The position numbers and the translations under genes were made by a program. Positions 16,273-25,464 of a stretch of 64,000 bases of DNA are shown piece by piece. The first letter of the stretch is position 1. Each line of letters begins with the position of its first letter. Below the pieces are notes generated by a model. The model made no database searches. It had not been told where the DNA came from and saw only the letters and a list, made by a program, of their open reading frames with translations. Origin of the DNA: Corynebacterium humireducens NBRC 106098 = DSM 45392 (lineage in GTDB: Bacteria; Actinomycetota; Actinomycetes; Mycobacteriales; Mycobacteriaceae); the NCBI RefSeq assembly GCF_000819445.1, contig NZ_CP005286.1, forward strand, positions 62,001 through 126,000, read 5' to 3'.

Positions 16273-19200
16273 GCATCCATCCCGGCCAGTACCGCCTTTC
16301 GCGGATCCAGCTGATCAACTGGGGCACCTTCGAGGGAAGCCTGGACATCCCGGTATCGCGGGAGGGTTTCCTCATCACCGGTGGATCTGGGTCCGGAAAG
16401 TCCACGCTTATCGACGCCATCACTGCGGTCCTCCTCCCCGGTGACCGCGTGCGCTTCAACGCCGCCGCGCAGGCGAACACCCCGCGAGGCAAGGGACGTA
16501 ACCTCGTCTCCTATGTCCGGGGTGCATGGCGTTCCCGCGAGGACCACGCCTCCGGCCAGGTGGTGGCCACGTATCTGCGACCTCGGGCAACCTACTCTGT
16601 CGTCGGTCTCACCTACGACAACGCCGAGGGGGAGGTGTACACCCTCGTGGCGATGTTCTATCTGAAATCTGGTCATAATTCACCGACTGATGTGGAACGT
16701 TTCTACGGCCTGTTCTCTGGTGAGTTCACTGTCTATGGACTGGTGGACTATCTGGGTAGTGGCATCGACAAGAGGCGCATCAAGGCGGTCCACAAGAAGG
16801 CGATCTTCTCCGACAGGCACTCCGTGTTCGCGGCGAAATTCCGTTCCCGCCTGGGGATCGCCAGCGAGGAGGCCCAGTTCCTTCTGCACCGCGCTCAGTC
16901 GGCGAAGGACCTCCAGAGTCTCGACGACCTCTTCCGGGACTACATGCTCGTCGAACCGGACACCTTCGCCAAGGCCGACCGTGCCCTTGAACAGTTCGGG
17001 GACCTCGAGGGAGCCTATGAACGGGTCGAGGACATCCGCGCTCAGGTGGAGGCGCTGGAACCCCTGGTGGGGCTGCAGAAGAGAAAGGAGGAGGCGTCGA
17101 CAAGCAAGGAGCATGCACACCACCTCAAGCAGGCCCTGCCGACGGTGACCAACCGGATCAAGCGTGAGGAGCAGGAAGCGCTGGTGCGGCGTTTCATCAT
17201 CGAACATGACGAGGCCCTGTCCCGGTTGCAGAGTGCACGCCAGGCCTTGACGCACGCCGCGGAGATGCAGCGGATCGCGCAGGACGCGGTGGACCGGACA
17301 CTCGGTGCACGACATGGTGAGCTCAGTGCGCGTCGGTCCGCGGCGGTGGAGCAGGCGCAGCGGACACGTGCGGAGCGAACGCGGGTGGTGGAGGCGGTGG
17401 CCGGTATCGGCGGCGTGGAACCGGAGGATGCCGAAGGCTATCAGCAGCTGAGCAATGACGCACGGGTGATAGTTGACGAGTTCACGGAGCGTCGGGAAAA
17501 GCTCGATGCCAGCAGTGAGGAGGCCGTCAGCGCCCGGACCCGCGCCGAGGATGAGCTCAAGGCGGCGGAGAAGGAGCTGAATGCACTCAGTCGTGGTACC
17601 AGCAACATCGAGGCCCGGCTTCTCGACGTCCGCGACAAGCTGTGCCGAGATCTCGGTCTCAACAACCGTGATCTCCCCTTCGCGGGTGAACTCATCGATC
17701 CGGTCGACGCGGACTGGGAACCGGTGATCCAACGGCGGCTGAGCACTCTGGCGGCCACTCTTCTGGTGTCGGAGACGGTGTTTCCCCGGGTGCGGGAGTG
17801 GGTCGATGCGCACCACCTCGGTGCCCGACTGGTGATCAACGCCGTGCACACGAAGGAGACCTACTCGTCCCCGCGTCTGGCCCACAATGCTCTGCCCCGC
17901 AAGGTGACCGTCATCGAATCCCCGTTCCGTGACTGGCTGCACGCAGAACTGGGTAAGAGGCACAACTTCCTGTGTGTGGCAGATGCCGGGGCACTCGGGG
18001 AGCTCCGCCCCAGCGACAACGGAGTCACTCTGCAGGGTCTGGTCAGATTCGCGCTGCGGTCCGGTGACCCCACCGAGAGGCTGGAGAAGGATGACCGGCG
18101 TCGCCTCGGTGACCGAAGCACCTATCGTCTCGGGTCCACGAACCACGCGAAGATTGAGCTGCTCCGGCAACAGGTTGCCACGTTGCGTCGGACAGTGGAG
18201 GCTGCGAGAAATCGTCTCCGCGAGGCACGCGTGCGTATCGAGGGACTCCAGCGGGAGTACCAGGCAGCGCAGCTCATTCTGCGGACCACGTGGGCGGATG
18301 TGGATGTCGCCGCAGCAGACACCGTCGTGGCGGATCTGGATCGTGCCCTTGAGGAGCTGACCAGAACTCCTGTGGCCGCTGAACTACAGCTCCGTCTGGA
18401 GGCAGCGACCCTCGATCTCCGGCGGGCGGATCAGGCCGCCGAGGAGGCCGTGCGCCATCAGGCTGTCCTTGCGGACAAGAAGGGCACCGCAGAGAAGGAG
18501 CTGGCCCGTCTAAAGTCACAGCCGGTCGCCGACGTGGACGAGGACATCGCGCGCGAGCTAGAGGAGCGGCTCACTGGTGCCACTCGCCGCCTGCACGCAG
18601 GCAACGTCGATGAACGCACGCAGGCACTGCGCGAGGAACTCGACCACCGGCTCGAGGCGTTGGAGGTAACGTTGCGCAACACCGACACACAGATCGGAAA
18701 TCACCTCACCCGCTACATCCAGACCTGGCCGGCCGAGCAGGCGGACATCCTGCCCCAACCGGAGTACATCGGGGAGGCCCTCAACCGGCTGACCCTCCTG
18801 CGCGATGACCGACTCGCGGAGTTCACCCAGCGGTTCCTCTCTCTCATGAACGACATGTCCACCCGCAACCTGGGTGCCATTGCGCGTACCCTGCGCAACG
18901 CGCGCCGGGAGATCGAGGAACGCATCGAACCGATCAACCGTTCCCTGGCCCGCTCGGAGTTCAACACCGATCGCTACCTGCACATCGAGGTCCGGGACAG
19001 ACGTGGGGAGGTCGTCGTACAGTTCCAGCGTGACCTCGATGAGGCCACCAGCGGAGGACTGGGCAGCAGCGACGAGAAGCAGGCGTTCGCTCGCTACCAG
19101 TCGATAGCGAAGATCATGCGGAAGCTCGGTTCCCAGGATTCCGCCGATCGACGCTGGCGGAGCCTGGTGCTGGACACTCGCCGACACGTCAGCTTCATCG

Positions 19201-19586
19201 GGCTGGAGCGCGACAGCGCCGGCGAGACGATCAACACCTACGTCGACTCCACCTCCTTGTCCGGTGGGCAGGCGCAGAAGCTGGTGTTCTTCTGCCTGGC
19301 TGCGGCGCTGCGCTACCAGCTGGCCGAACCGGGGGCGCAGTACCCGGCGTATGCCTCCGTCATCCTCGACGAGGCCTTCGACCGCGCCGACCCCGCCTTC
19401 ACCAGGCAGACCATGGACGTGTTCGCCAGCTTCGGTTTCCACATGATCCTGGCCACGCCACTCAAGCTCATCCAGACCCTGAGTCCCTACGTCGGTGGCA
19501 CCGTGGTGGTCAGCTACTCCGAGGCGCCCGATTCCCGCGGGGAGGTCCGGGGTGTGTCCGGACTGTCCCGGATCGAGGTGGGCTGA
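16269..19586 (+). CDS. jetC: Wadjet SMC-like ATPase JetC (MksB)
   Basis: A 1105-residue SMC/Rad50-like ATPase. The Walker A motif GGSGSGKST is at residues 38-46. Two long coiled-coil arms flank a hinge-like centre (about residues 470-620). The ABC signature SLSGGQAQKLVFF and Walker B VILDEAFDRADP are near the C-terminus. It is the DNA-extruding motor that lets Wadjet sense small circular DNA. The operon position is between jetB (4-nt overlap) and jetD (1-nt gap). All catalytic motifs look intact, so the system is probably functional. Confidence 0.93.
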   Translation: MSIHPGQYRLSRIQLINWGTFEGSLDIPVSREGFLITGGSGSGKSTLIDAITAVLLPGDRVRFNAAAQANTPRGKGRNLVSYVRGAWRSREDHASGQVVATYLRPRATYSVVGLTYDNAEGEVYTLVAMFYLKSGHNSPTDVERFYGLFSGEFTVYGLVDYLGSGIDKRRIKAVHKKAIFSDRHSVFAAKFRSRLGIASEEAQFLLHRAQSAKDLQSLDDLFRDYMLVEPDTFAKADRALEQFGDLEGAYERVEDIRAQVEALEPLVGLQKRKEEASTSKEHAHHLKQALPTVTNRIKREEQEALVRRFIIEHDEALSRLQSARQALTHAAEMQRIAQDAVDRTLGARHGELSARRSAAVEQAQRTRAERTRVVEAVAGIGGVEPEDAEGYQQLSNDARVIVDEFTERREKLDASSEEAVSARTRAEDELKAAEKELNALSRGTSNIEARLLDVRDKLCRDLGLNNRDLPFAGELIDPVDADWEPVIQRRLSTLAATLLVSETVFPRVREWVDAHHLGARLVINAVHTKETYSSPRLAHNALPRKVTVIESPFRDWLHAELGKRHNFLCVADAGALGELRPSDNGVTLQGLVRFALRSGDPTERLEKDDRRRLGDRSTYRLGSTNHAKIELLRQQVATLRRTVEAARNRLREARVRIEGLQREYQAAQLILRTTWADVDVAAADTVVADLDRALEELTRTPVAAELQLRLEAATLDLRRADQAAEEAVRHQAVLADKKGTAEKELARLKSQPVADVDEDIARELEERLTGATRRLHAGNVDERTQALREELDHRLEALEVTLRNTDTQIGNHLTRYIQTWPAEQADILPQPEYIGEALNRLTLLRDDRLAEFTQRFLSLMNDMSTRNLGAIARTLRNARREIEERIEPINRSLARSEFNTDRYLHIEVRDRRGEVVVQFQRDLDEATSGGLGSSDEKQAFARYQSIAKIMRKLGSQDSADRRWRSLVLDTRRHVSFIGLERDSAGETINTYVDSTSLSGGQAQKLVFFCLAAALRYQLAEPGAQYPAYASVILDEAFDRADPAFTRQTMDVFASFGFHMILATPLKLIQTLSPYVGGTVVVSYSEAPDSRGEVRGVSGLSRIEVG

Positions 19587-19587
19587 C

Positions 19588-20721
19588 ATGGTGGTCATGC
19601 GTGCCGACGCCCGGGTGAAACTGCAGAGCTACATCCGCCGTCACCGACGGAAACTGCTTCTCGACGCCTTCCCCGGCCACGGCTTCCCCCTCCACCCTCC
19701 GACTGCCCGCGCCGCGGCTGCGGACGAGAAGGGGGCCCGCCGATTCGTCCGGGACTGGGAGGGCGTACCGGGCGTCGTGTGGGAGAAGCGCGACTGGACG
19801 GCGGCGGGTGCCGGCCGGCACCCGGTGCCTGTCCGCTTCGAGGTGGACAGCCTTGATGCGCTGGTGCAGGAGGCGGAGCTGGGGGCGGAATGGGCCGCGT
19901 GGGTGCAGCGCCGAGACCTGCTGGTGGACGCAGGGTGCGACAGGGAGGCCGTCGTCACGGCCATCGCCCTGTGGGCGGATCAGGGGATGCCGACCCTGGA
20001 GACAGCACTGCGTGTGGTGACCTGGTTTCGGGAACGCCCGGGTGTGACGGTGCTGCCCCGTGCCGTGGCCGTGGAAGGGGTGGATACCAAGTGGCTGGAA
20101 CGTCACCGCCCGCTGGTGGAGACCCTGTTGGCCGCTACTCGGGGAGTGTCCGGCCGCGAGGACCTCGGGCTGCTGGCCCCACCCGACCGCGTGCGGATGC
20201 GATCTCACCCCGGTGAGGGCCCCGGTGGGTTGAGTGATGTGGAGGTTCCCGTGGAGGAGCTGGCTGCCGTCTCACCGGCACGCGGCATCCTCATGGTGGA
20301 GAATCTCAGCAGCTTTCTCGCCCTGCCGACATGGCCGGGGGTTGTTCACGTGTGGGGTGTGGGTTACCGGGCGGCGTCATTGGCTGCGGAACCCTGGTTC
20401 CGGGCTGCACCCCTCCTGTACTGGGGCGATCTGGATGCCGACGGCTTCTCCATTCTCTCGAATGTACGCGGCATCCACGGGGATGTGACATCGGTGCTCA
20501 TGGATGTGGACACCGTGCGCAGGTGGTCCCGTCTCGGAGTTCCGGACCGGGAATTCCAGGTGCGCTCCTATCCGGGACTGACCGAGGCGGAGGGAGCGGC
20601 CGTCGAGGCGCTCATTATGGCCGGGCATCTGCGCATCGAGCAGGAGCGCATCCGTTTCGACGTTGCGGTGGCGGCGATCGAGGAGGCTGTGTTGATACGC
20701 CTGGGCCGGAGTGGTGCCTGA
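19588..20721 (+). CDS. jetD: Wadjet TOPRIM nuclease JetD (MksG)
   Basis: A 377-residue protein with an N-terminal DUF3322-type region and a C-terminal DUF2220 TOPRIM domain. The TOPRIM acidic residues are visible as Glu in ILMVENLSSFLAL and the Asp pair in YWGDLDADGF. It is the endonuclease that cuts plasmid DNA after extrusion by JetABC. ATG 19588 follows the jetC stop by one base; a longer in-frame extension into jetC is unlikely. It is the last gene of the operon. Confidence 0.9.
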   Translation: MVVMRADARVKLQSYIRRHRRKLLLDAFPGHGFPLHPPTARAAAADEKGARRFVRDWEGVPGVVWEKRDWTAAGAGRHPVPVRFEVDSLDALVQEAELGAEWAAWVQRRDLLVDAGCDREAVVTAIALWADQGMPTLETALRVVTWFRERPGVTVLPRAVAVEGVDTKWLERHRPLVETLLAATRGVSGREDLGLLAPPDRVRMRSHPGEGPGGLSDVEVPVEELAAVSPARGILMVENLSSFLALPTWPGVVHVWGVGYRAASLAAEPWFRAAPLLYWGDLDADGFSILSNVRGIHGDVTSVLMDVDTVRRWSRLGVPDREFQVRSYPGLTEAEGAAVEALIMAGHLRIEQERIRFDVAVAAIEEAVLIRLGRSGA

Positions 20722-20751
20722 GTTTTCCCTGGTCACGATCATCCCGAAAGA

Positions 20752-20820
20752 TCATATGTCGATTTTTGGGAGAAAGATCGACATATCCCCGGGATATGCT
20801 TACGCTGTGTACATGAACGG
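20752..20820 (+). promoter_or_regulatory. fic promoter with operator palindrome (repeat copy 1)
   Basis: Perfect 10-bp arms ATATGTCGAT and ATCGACATAT at 20754-20763 and 20777-20786, followed by candidate -10 elements TATGCT (20794-20799) and TACGCT (20801-20806) just before the fic ATG at 20813. About two thirds of this 69-bp stretch is repeated after the gene at 21909-21976. A self-binding regulator is likely but unidentified. Confidence 0.65.
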
Positions 20821-21904
20821 CATGCCGTCGACTTTTGACCCTGACCTTCCCTACAACGACCTACCTCCGTTGCCGCCCCCAATTGAGGTGGAGACCAGAG
20901 GGGTCCTCAAGGCGGTTGTAGCTGCGCGAGAACAGCTGGCGGCGCTGGATACGGCGTGCCGTCTGATCCCCAACCCGCACATCATCACGTCAACGATTCC
21001 CCTGCGTGAGGCACAGGCATCGACTGAGATCGAGAACATCGTCACCACCAATGACGAACTCTTTCGCGCGGCGTGGGCTGTCGATGCGGATCCGTCCCCG
21101 GCCACCAAGGAAGCTCTTCGTTACCGCGAGGCGCTGCACCGGGGAGTTGCGCAGCTCGGCGAGCGGCCGGTGTCCGTGAAGACCGCCGAAATGCTGGGAT
21201 CCATTCTGCAGGGAGGGCCGGCTCTCATCCGCTCAACTCCCGGGACCTTCATCGGAGATCCGGCGAAGAAGACGCGGGTGTACACGCCGCCCGAGGGTAG
21301 GGAGGTCATTGAGCGACACCTGGGGGCATGGGAACGATTCATTTATTCAGACCATGACCTCGATCCGTTGGTTCTCATGGCGGTGACCCACTATCAGTTC
21401 GAGGCAATCCATCCTTTTTATGATGGAAATGGTCGAACGGGACGGCTGCTGAACGTTCTACTTCTCATTCAGGCGAACCTGCTGCAGCTTCCTGTTCTCT
21501 ATCTCTCCGGGTACATCGTCTCCAACAAGTCCGAGTACTACCGTCTGCTGCGGGCAGTCACGGAGGAGTCTGCCTGGGAGGACTGGGTGCTGTTCATGGT
21601 GCGCGGTGTTGAGCAAGCCGCCCGTGACGCTTATGAACTGATCAACCGGCTTCGTGACCTGCAGGAACAGACCGCAGCGGAGATCCGTGGAATCGGAGGA
21701 ATTCAGCCTGCTGCGGAGCTCGCGGAAGTTCTGTTGATGAATCCCTACGTGCGCATCCAGGACGTCATTGACGCTGAGCTTGCGCAACGGCAGACGGCGT
21801 CCAACTGGTTGGCCAAGCTGGTCCGTGCCGGACTCCTGGTGGAGGTGAAGGTGGGCAGGCAGAAGATCTTTGTCAATGGCCGGGCACTGGAGATCCTCAC
21901 CTAA
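20813..21904 (+). CDS. Fic-family AMP-transferase with C-terminal HTH
   Basis: A 363-residue Fic protein. The core motif HPFYDGNGRTGR is complete. The N-terminal STEIEN fits the (S/T)xxxE(G/N) inhibitory helix, which makes this a class II, self-inhibited Fic enzyme. The last 70 residues look like a winged helix (AELAEVLLMNPYVRIQDVID, then ASNWLAKLVRAGLLVEVKVGR). It probably AMPylates a cellular target; the target is unknown. ATG 20813 was preferred over upstream starts because it fits the -10 and removes the operator palindrome from the reading frame. It lies 91 bp after the Wadjet operon and may belong to the same defence segment. Confidence 0.87.
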   Translation: MNGMPSTFDPDLPYNDLPPLPPPIEVETRGVLKAVVAAREQLAALDTACRLIPNPHIITSTIPLREAQASTEIENIVTTNDELFRAAWAVDADPSPATKEALRYREALHRGVAQLGERPVSVKTAEMLGSILQGGPALIRSTPGTFIGDPAKKTRVYTPPEGREVIERHLGAWERFIYSDHDLDPLVLMAVTHYQFEAIHPFYDGNGRTGRLLNVLLLIQANLLQLPVLYLSGYIVSNKSEYYRLLRAVTEESAWEDWVLFMVRGVEQAARDAYELINRLRDLQEQTAAEIRGIGGIQPAAELAEVLLMNPYVRIQDVIDAELAQRQTASNWLAKLVRAGLLVEVKVGRQKIFVNGRALEILT

Positions 21905-21908
21905 ATCC

Positions 21909-21976
21909 CACATGTCGATTTTCCGCCCGAGAATCGACATATCCGAGGGACATGTCGACCCGGTGTACATGTCAAA
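21909..21976 (+). repeat. Second copy of the fic operator/promoter sequence
   Basis: It repeats the 20752-20820 sequence in direct orientation: arms ATGTCGATT and AATCGACAT (21912-21920, 21932-21940), then ACATATCC, GGGACATG and GGTGTACATG. In copy 1 the last block ends in the fic start codon. Here the equivalent ATG (21968) opens only a 22-codon ORF. It may be the promoter of a deleted second gene or a duplicated regulatory site. The remaining gap to 22091 shows nothing further. Confidence 0.6.
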
Positions 21977-22090
21977 CTCTGTTCCGTTCGCCGGGCACTC
22001 GTGCGGATGTACCCCGATGTGCCCAACCCGGGGGTAAAGGCCCAGTTCAGAATCCTCTGCCAAGCACAAAAGGGTACGTCACAACAGCCC

Positions 22091-23101
22091 CTACCCCAGG
22101 AACGGGTCCTTCCGGTACTCCTCCAGCAGCTCGTGCCCGTCCTCTCCGACGATGGTGCGCACGCCGAAGAGCTCCTCGCGGCGGGCCTGTGCGAGCGGGG
22201 CGGCGGTGCCGTGGGCGAGGACGTGCTCCTGCGGGCTGAGCTGCCGGATGGCCACGCCGGCCACCCGGTCCGGGTGCTCGAAGACGAGTTCGGAATAGGT
22301 GAGGGGGTCGTGCTGTCCGTCGTCGCCGATGAGGATCCAGTGGATGTCGGGGTACTCGATGATGAGGTTGCGCAGCTGGATCTTCTTGTGCTCGGCGCCG
22401 TCGCGGAAGAGGCCGGTGGGGGTGGGTCCCCAGTCGGTGAGCAGGAGGGGTCCGGTGGGGAAGTTGTGGCGTGCGAGGAAGTCCACGAGGGTTCCGAAGG
22501 TGTTCCAGGCACCGGTGGACAGGTAGAAGACGGGCATGTTGGGGTGGTTGCGGCGTAGTTCGGCGTAGAACTCGGCCATGCCGGGTACGGGGCGTCGTTG
22601 GTCGGTGCGCTTCACCCAGGCGTTCCAGGCGGCGATGAGTGCCCGTGGCAGCCAGGTGACCAGGACGGTGTCGTCGATGTCGGAGATGATGCCGTACCGC
22701 ACGTCCGAGTCCACGATGAGGATGCGGGCGCTGGTGGCGGGTCCGTCTGCGGGTTCGAGGCTGACCTCGTGCCATCCGGGTGTCAGGCCATGGTCGTGAA
22801 CGAGGACGTCGATGTAGCCCTGAGCGTTGGTCCGGGATTCCACCACGAGGTCGCCGATGCGGACGGACACCGGGATGTCGCTGACCTGGGTGGTGAAAAA
22901 CTGCCGCCAGCCGCGCTGGACCTGGTTTGACGCCGGGTCGGGGCTCTCCATGAGGACGCGTCCGAGGACGTGGAGGCGGGTGGGGCTGCCGTAGCCGTGG
23001 AAGCCGGTGACGGCCGGTCGCCATCCCTGGGCTGCTTTACGACGCACCCCCGTCGCGTTGATCCGCCGTTCCACGGTGCGTGCGATGTCCGAGATTCCCA
23101 T
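22091..23101 (-). CDS. App1-family (DUF2183) phosphatidate phosphatase-like protein
   Basis: A 336-residue protein with a C-terminal HAD-like phosphatase domain: the nucleophile motif is ISDIDDTVLVT near residue 160, later motifs are YLSTGAWNTFGTL and LIGDDGQHDPLTY. This matches the App1/DUF2183 family, known in yeast as phosphatidate phosphatase and common in actinobacteria. The bacterial substrate is uncertain. ATG 23101 gives the usual MGISDIARTVERR start; the frame extends upstream without support. It follows a DUF4395 membrane protein by 5 bp and is probably co-transcribed. Confidence 0.8.
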   Translation of the reverse strand: MGISDIARTVERRINATGVRRKAAQGWRPAVTGFHGYGSPTRLHVLGRVLMESPDPASNQVQRGWRQFFTTQVSDIPVSVRIGDLVVESRTNAQGYIDVLVHDHGLTPGWHEVSLEPADGPATSARILIVDSDVRYGIISDIDDTVLVTWLPRALIAAWNAWVKRTDQRRPVPGMAEFYAELRRNHPNMPVFYLSTGAWNTFGTLVDFLARHNFPTGPLLLTDWGPTPTGLFRDGAEHKKIQLRNLIIEYPDIHWILIGDDGQHDPLTYSELVFEHPDRVAGVAIRQLSPQEHVLAHGTAAPLAQARREELFGVRTIVGEDGHELLEEYRKDPFLG

Positions 23102-23106
23102 GGGGG

Positions 23107-23658
23107 TCAGCGTACGTGGATGTCCACCTCGGCACGGGGGATCTCGAGCGTGGGGGCCTTCGCGCGGGCGTAGCGGGCGGTGACATCGGCGCAGTCTGCA
23201 CACACGTCCTCGGGGATGAGTCCGAGGCGGATGAGCTGGCCGAAGATCCGGCATCCGAGGCAGAATCCGAACGCGGCCTCGAGGGTGGCGGCGGCAGCGA
23301 GCATCACGAGGGTCACGGTGGCGGCGTGGTGCCAGCCGGGGAGGCTGAGGCTGAGGGCGGTGGCGCTGAAGGCGAGTCCGAGGGCCTGGGCGAAGCGTTT
23401 CGGGGCGCCGGCGGTGAGGCGGGGTGAGCGGCGCAGCAGCGGGACGAGCACGTGGACGGAGAATCGGGCGAGAGGGGAGTAGCGGGGGCCGCCGGCGACG
23501 CGCAGGGCGAAGCCGAGCGTCAGGAGGGTGAGCAGGAGCAGGCGGGTCGGGCCGGTGGTGAGGATGGTGGCCAGAGTCAGGAGGACGACCAGTCCCGCGG
23601 TGACGCGGGCGGCGTGCTCGTTGACGGTGGCGGGGAAGGCGAGGAGCGGATGGGCCAT
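23107..23658 (-). CDS. DUF4395 integral membrane protein
   Basis: A 183-residue membrane protein with four predicted hydrophobic segments (about residues 17-38, 40-55, 88-110 and 112-130). It carries the DUF4395 signature FGFCLGCRIFGQLIRLG, followed by a second cysteine pair, CADC. Function is unknown. In other actinobacteria DUF4395 proteins sit near sulfurtransferase or thioredoxin genes, which is not the case here. It is probably the first gene of an operon with the App1-like gene. Confidence 0.75.
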   Translation of the reverse strand: MAHPLLAFPATVNEHAARVTAGLVVLLTLATILTTGPTRLLLLTLLTLGFALRVAGGPRYSPLARFSVHVLVPLLRRSPRLTAGAPKRFAQALGLAFSATALSLSLPGWHHAATVTLVMLAAAATLEAAFGFCLGCRIFGQLIRLGLIPEDVCADCADVTARYARAKAPTLEIPRAEVDIHVR

Positions 23659-23736
23659 GCCAAGGAGCCTAGACCGGTAGGTCTGGGAATGAAAGACATG
23701 TCAGTCTGTGGGGTGTGTTGCCCTAGAATCGCGGCC

Positions 23737-24402
23737 ATGAGCACACCCCTGGAGGAGATCCCCGGTGTGGGGCGTCCCGCCCGCGACGCCCTCACCGCCG
23801 CCGGTCACCCGTACCTCGAGTCGCTCGCCGGCGTGGACTGGGCGGAGTTGCTGGGGTTGCACGGCGTCGGCAAGCGGGGGCTGGAACGCCTGCAGGCGGC
23901 ACTCCGGGAACGGGGGTTGAGCATGGCGAACGCCCCCGAGCCGGAGGAACGGGCGGCGGAGTGGACGCGCGGGCACACCGGCGTCAACGCCCCCGACCTG
24001 CGGACCGCGGAGACGACGCAGTCCCCGGCCGGGTACGTCGACGGCCTGGAGGGGCGGCGCCGGGAGCACGGGCGTCTGCTGCTGGAGATCTTCGCCCGCG
24101 CCACCGGTGAGGAACCGGTCATGTGGGGGCCGAGCATGATCGGCTACGGGCGGGTGCACTACCGCTACGCCACGGGCCGGGAGGGCGACACCTTCCACGT
24201 CGGGTTCAGCCCGCGGAAGGCGCGGATCTCCCTCTACGGGCTGCAGGGGACGCCGCGTTCGGAGGAGCTGCTGGGGAGGCTGGGGAAACATGAGACGGCG
24301 GTGTCCTGCGTGTACGTGAACAAACCGGAGGACATCGACCTGGACGTGCTCGAGGAGCTCATCCGGCTGGCGTGGGAGACCGATCCGGGGGCGTGCAGCT
24401 AG
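23737..24402 (+). CDS. Helix-hairpin-helix plus DUF1801 protein
   Basis: A 221-residue protein. The first 60 residues carry a helix-hairpin-helix-like repeat (LEEIPGVGRPARDALTAAG, LLGLHGVGKRGLERLQ), a fold that often binds DNA backbone. The C-terminal part (residues about 100-215) matches DUF1801 (VMWGPSMIGYGRVHYRYATG, TFHVGFSPRKARISLY). The combination suggests nucleic-acid contact, but no reaction is known. TAGAAT at 23724-23729 lies 7 nt before the ATG, indicating leaderless expression. Confidence 0.72.
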   Translation: MSTPLEEIPGVGRPARDALTAAGHPYLESLAGVDWAELLGLHGVGKRGLERLQAALRERGLSMANAPEPEERAAEWTRGHTGVNAPDLRTAETTQSPAGYVDGLEGRRREHGRLLLEIFARATGEEPVMWGPSMIGYGRVHYRYATGREGDTFHVGFSPRKARISLYGLQGTPRSEELLGRLGKHETAVSCVYVNKPEDIDLDVLEELIRLAWETDPGACS

Positions 24403-24411
24403 CCTGGCACC

Positions 24412-24939
24412 ATGACCGACACCTTCCTCAGTGACACCAGCCTGGATCTGCTCCGCGGGCTCGTCGGTGCGCAGCTGCGCACCTTCGGCACGGACCTGGA
24501 ACTCGATGACGGGGTCGGGGCCTTCGGGGCGTGGCTCGACACGGACCGGGGGGTCGTGGAGCTGGAGTTCGTCGAGCAGGTCGTCGACTTGCAGGAGGGC
24601 GGCGAGCGCGTCGAGTCGGTGCTCGAGGCCCGCCCCGGGGAGGCCGACGGTGACGCCCACGACCTGCCCGGCACGATCACGGGGATCCGGCGGATCCAGG
24701 ACCGGGTGGCGCTGATCGACAAGCTCAGCGGCGAGCAGCAGTGGGAGTGGTGGCGTGACTCGGGAATCCGCGTCAGCCTCGACACCGGCGGGGAACTGGT
24801 CCTGCACTGCGCGTCCCCGGTGACCATCGAGGTCGCGATGCTCACCGGCTCCCCGGTGGAGCTGCCGGCCCCGCCGCAGGTCTACCAGGAGGGCGAGCGG
24901 CGGAGGTACGAGTACGGGCGTCGCGAGGTGGAGCTCTAG
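24412..24939 (+). CDS. Conserved hypothetical protein
   Basis: A 175-residue soluble acidic protein that I do not recognise. It has no signal peptide, membrane segment or cysteine cluster. TAGCCT at 24401-24406 precedes the ATG by 5 nt. It lies 9 nt after the DUF1801 gene and ends back-to-back with the convergent GNAT gene at 24940. Codon use is that of the surrounding chromosome, so it appears to be a genuine native gene. Confidence 0.65.
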   Translation: MTDTFLSDTSLDLLRGLVGAQLRTFGTDLELDDGVGAFGAWLDTDRGVVELEFVEQVVDLQEGGERVESVLEARPGEADGDAHDLPGTITGIRRIQDRVALIDKLSGEQQWEWWRDSGIRVSLDTGGELVLHCASPVTIEVAMLTGSPVELPAPPQVYQEGERRRYEYGRREVEL

Positions 24940-25446
24940 CTACACGACGAACGCGTCGTGGTACCACACCGTGCCCGTCGGCAGGGTGGTGTCCGCGAGG
25001 GGCAGGGCCCGGAAGTACTGCGGGTCCATCCCCGGCAGGCGCAGGTCAGGGGCGTCGACAAAGTCGAAACGGCCGAGGAAGGTCGGGTCGCCGACGGACA
25101 CGGCGCCGGCGGCGCCCATCTCCCGCAGCTCCTGCAGGGCACGCTGCATCAGCAGGGAACCGATGCCCTCGCCCTGGCGTTCCGGGGCGACACTGATCGG
25201 GCCGACGCCGAACCAGTTCCCGGTCCCGTCGGAGATCTTCACCGCGGACGCCGCGATGTGCCCCACCAGGGACGCGCCCTTGACGGCCATGAAGGAGAAG
25301 GTGAGGGCGTCGGCGTCGCGCAGCCGCTCCACGATCGCGGCCTCACGCTGACGCGAGTAGGGCTTGTCGACGAACGCGCGCGACGTGAGATCCCGGATGG
25401 CGGGGATGTCGGCCTCGGCCTCGCGGCGAATGGTGAAGCTGTTCAT
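24940..25446 (-). CDS. GNAT-family N-acetyltransferase
   Basis: A 168-residue acetyltransferase similar to the YhbS group. The acetyl-CoA pyrophosphate-binding loop is visible in VAPERQGEGIGSLLMQRAL, followed by the typical GDPTFLGRFDF segment. The acceptor is unknown. It is convergent with the preceding hypothetical gene and lies 18 bp beyond the stop of the Fic gene on the same strand. Confidence 0.83.
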   Translation of the reverse strand: MNSFTIRREAEADIPAIRDLTSRAFVDKPYSRQREAAIVERLRDADALTFSFMAVKGASLVGHIAASAVKISDGTGNWFGVGPISVAPERQGEGIGSLLMQRALQELREMGAAGAVSVGDPTFLGRFDFVDAPDLRLPGMDPQYFRALPLADTTLPTGTVWYHDAFVV

Positions 25447-25464
25447 GCTCCCAGCATACGGTCT

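Noticed and set aside
20726..20745. Fourth copy of the palindromic element after jetD
   Set aside because: Only a short core-like match (GTTTTCCCTGGTCA) without the terminal inverted repeats.
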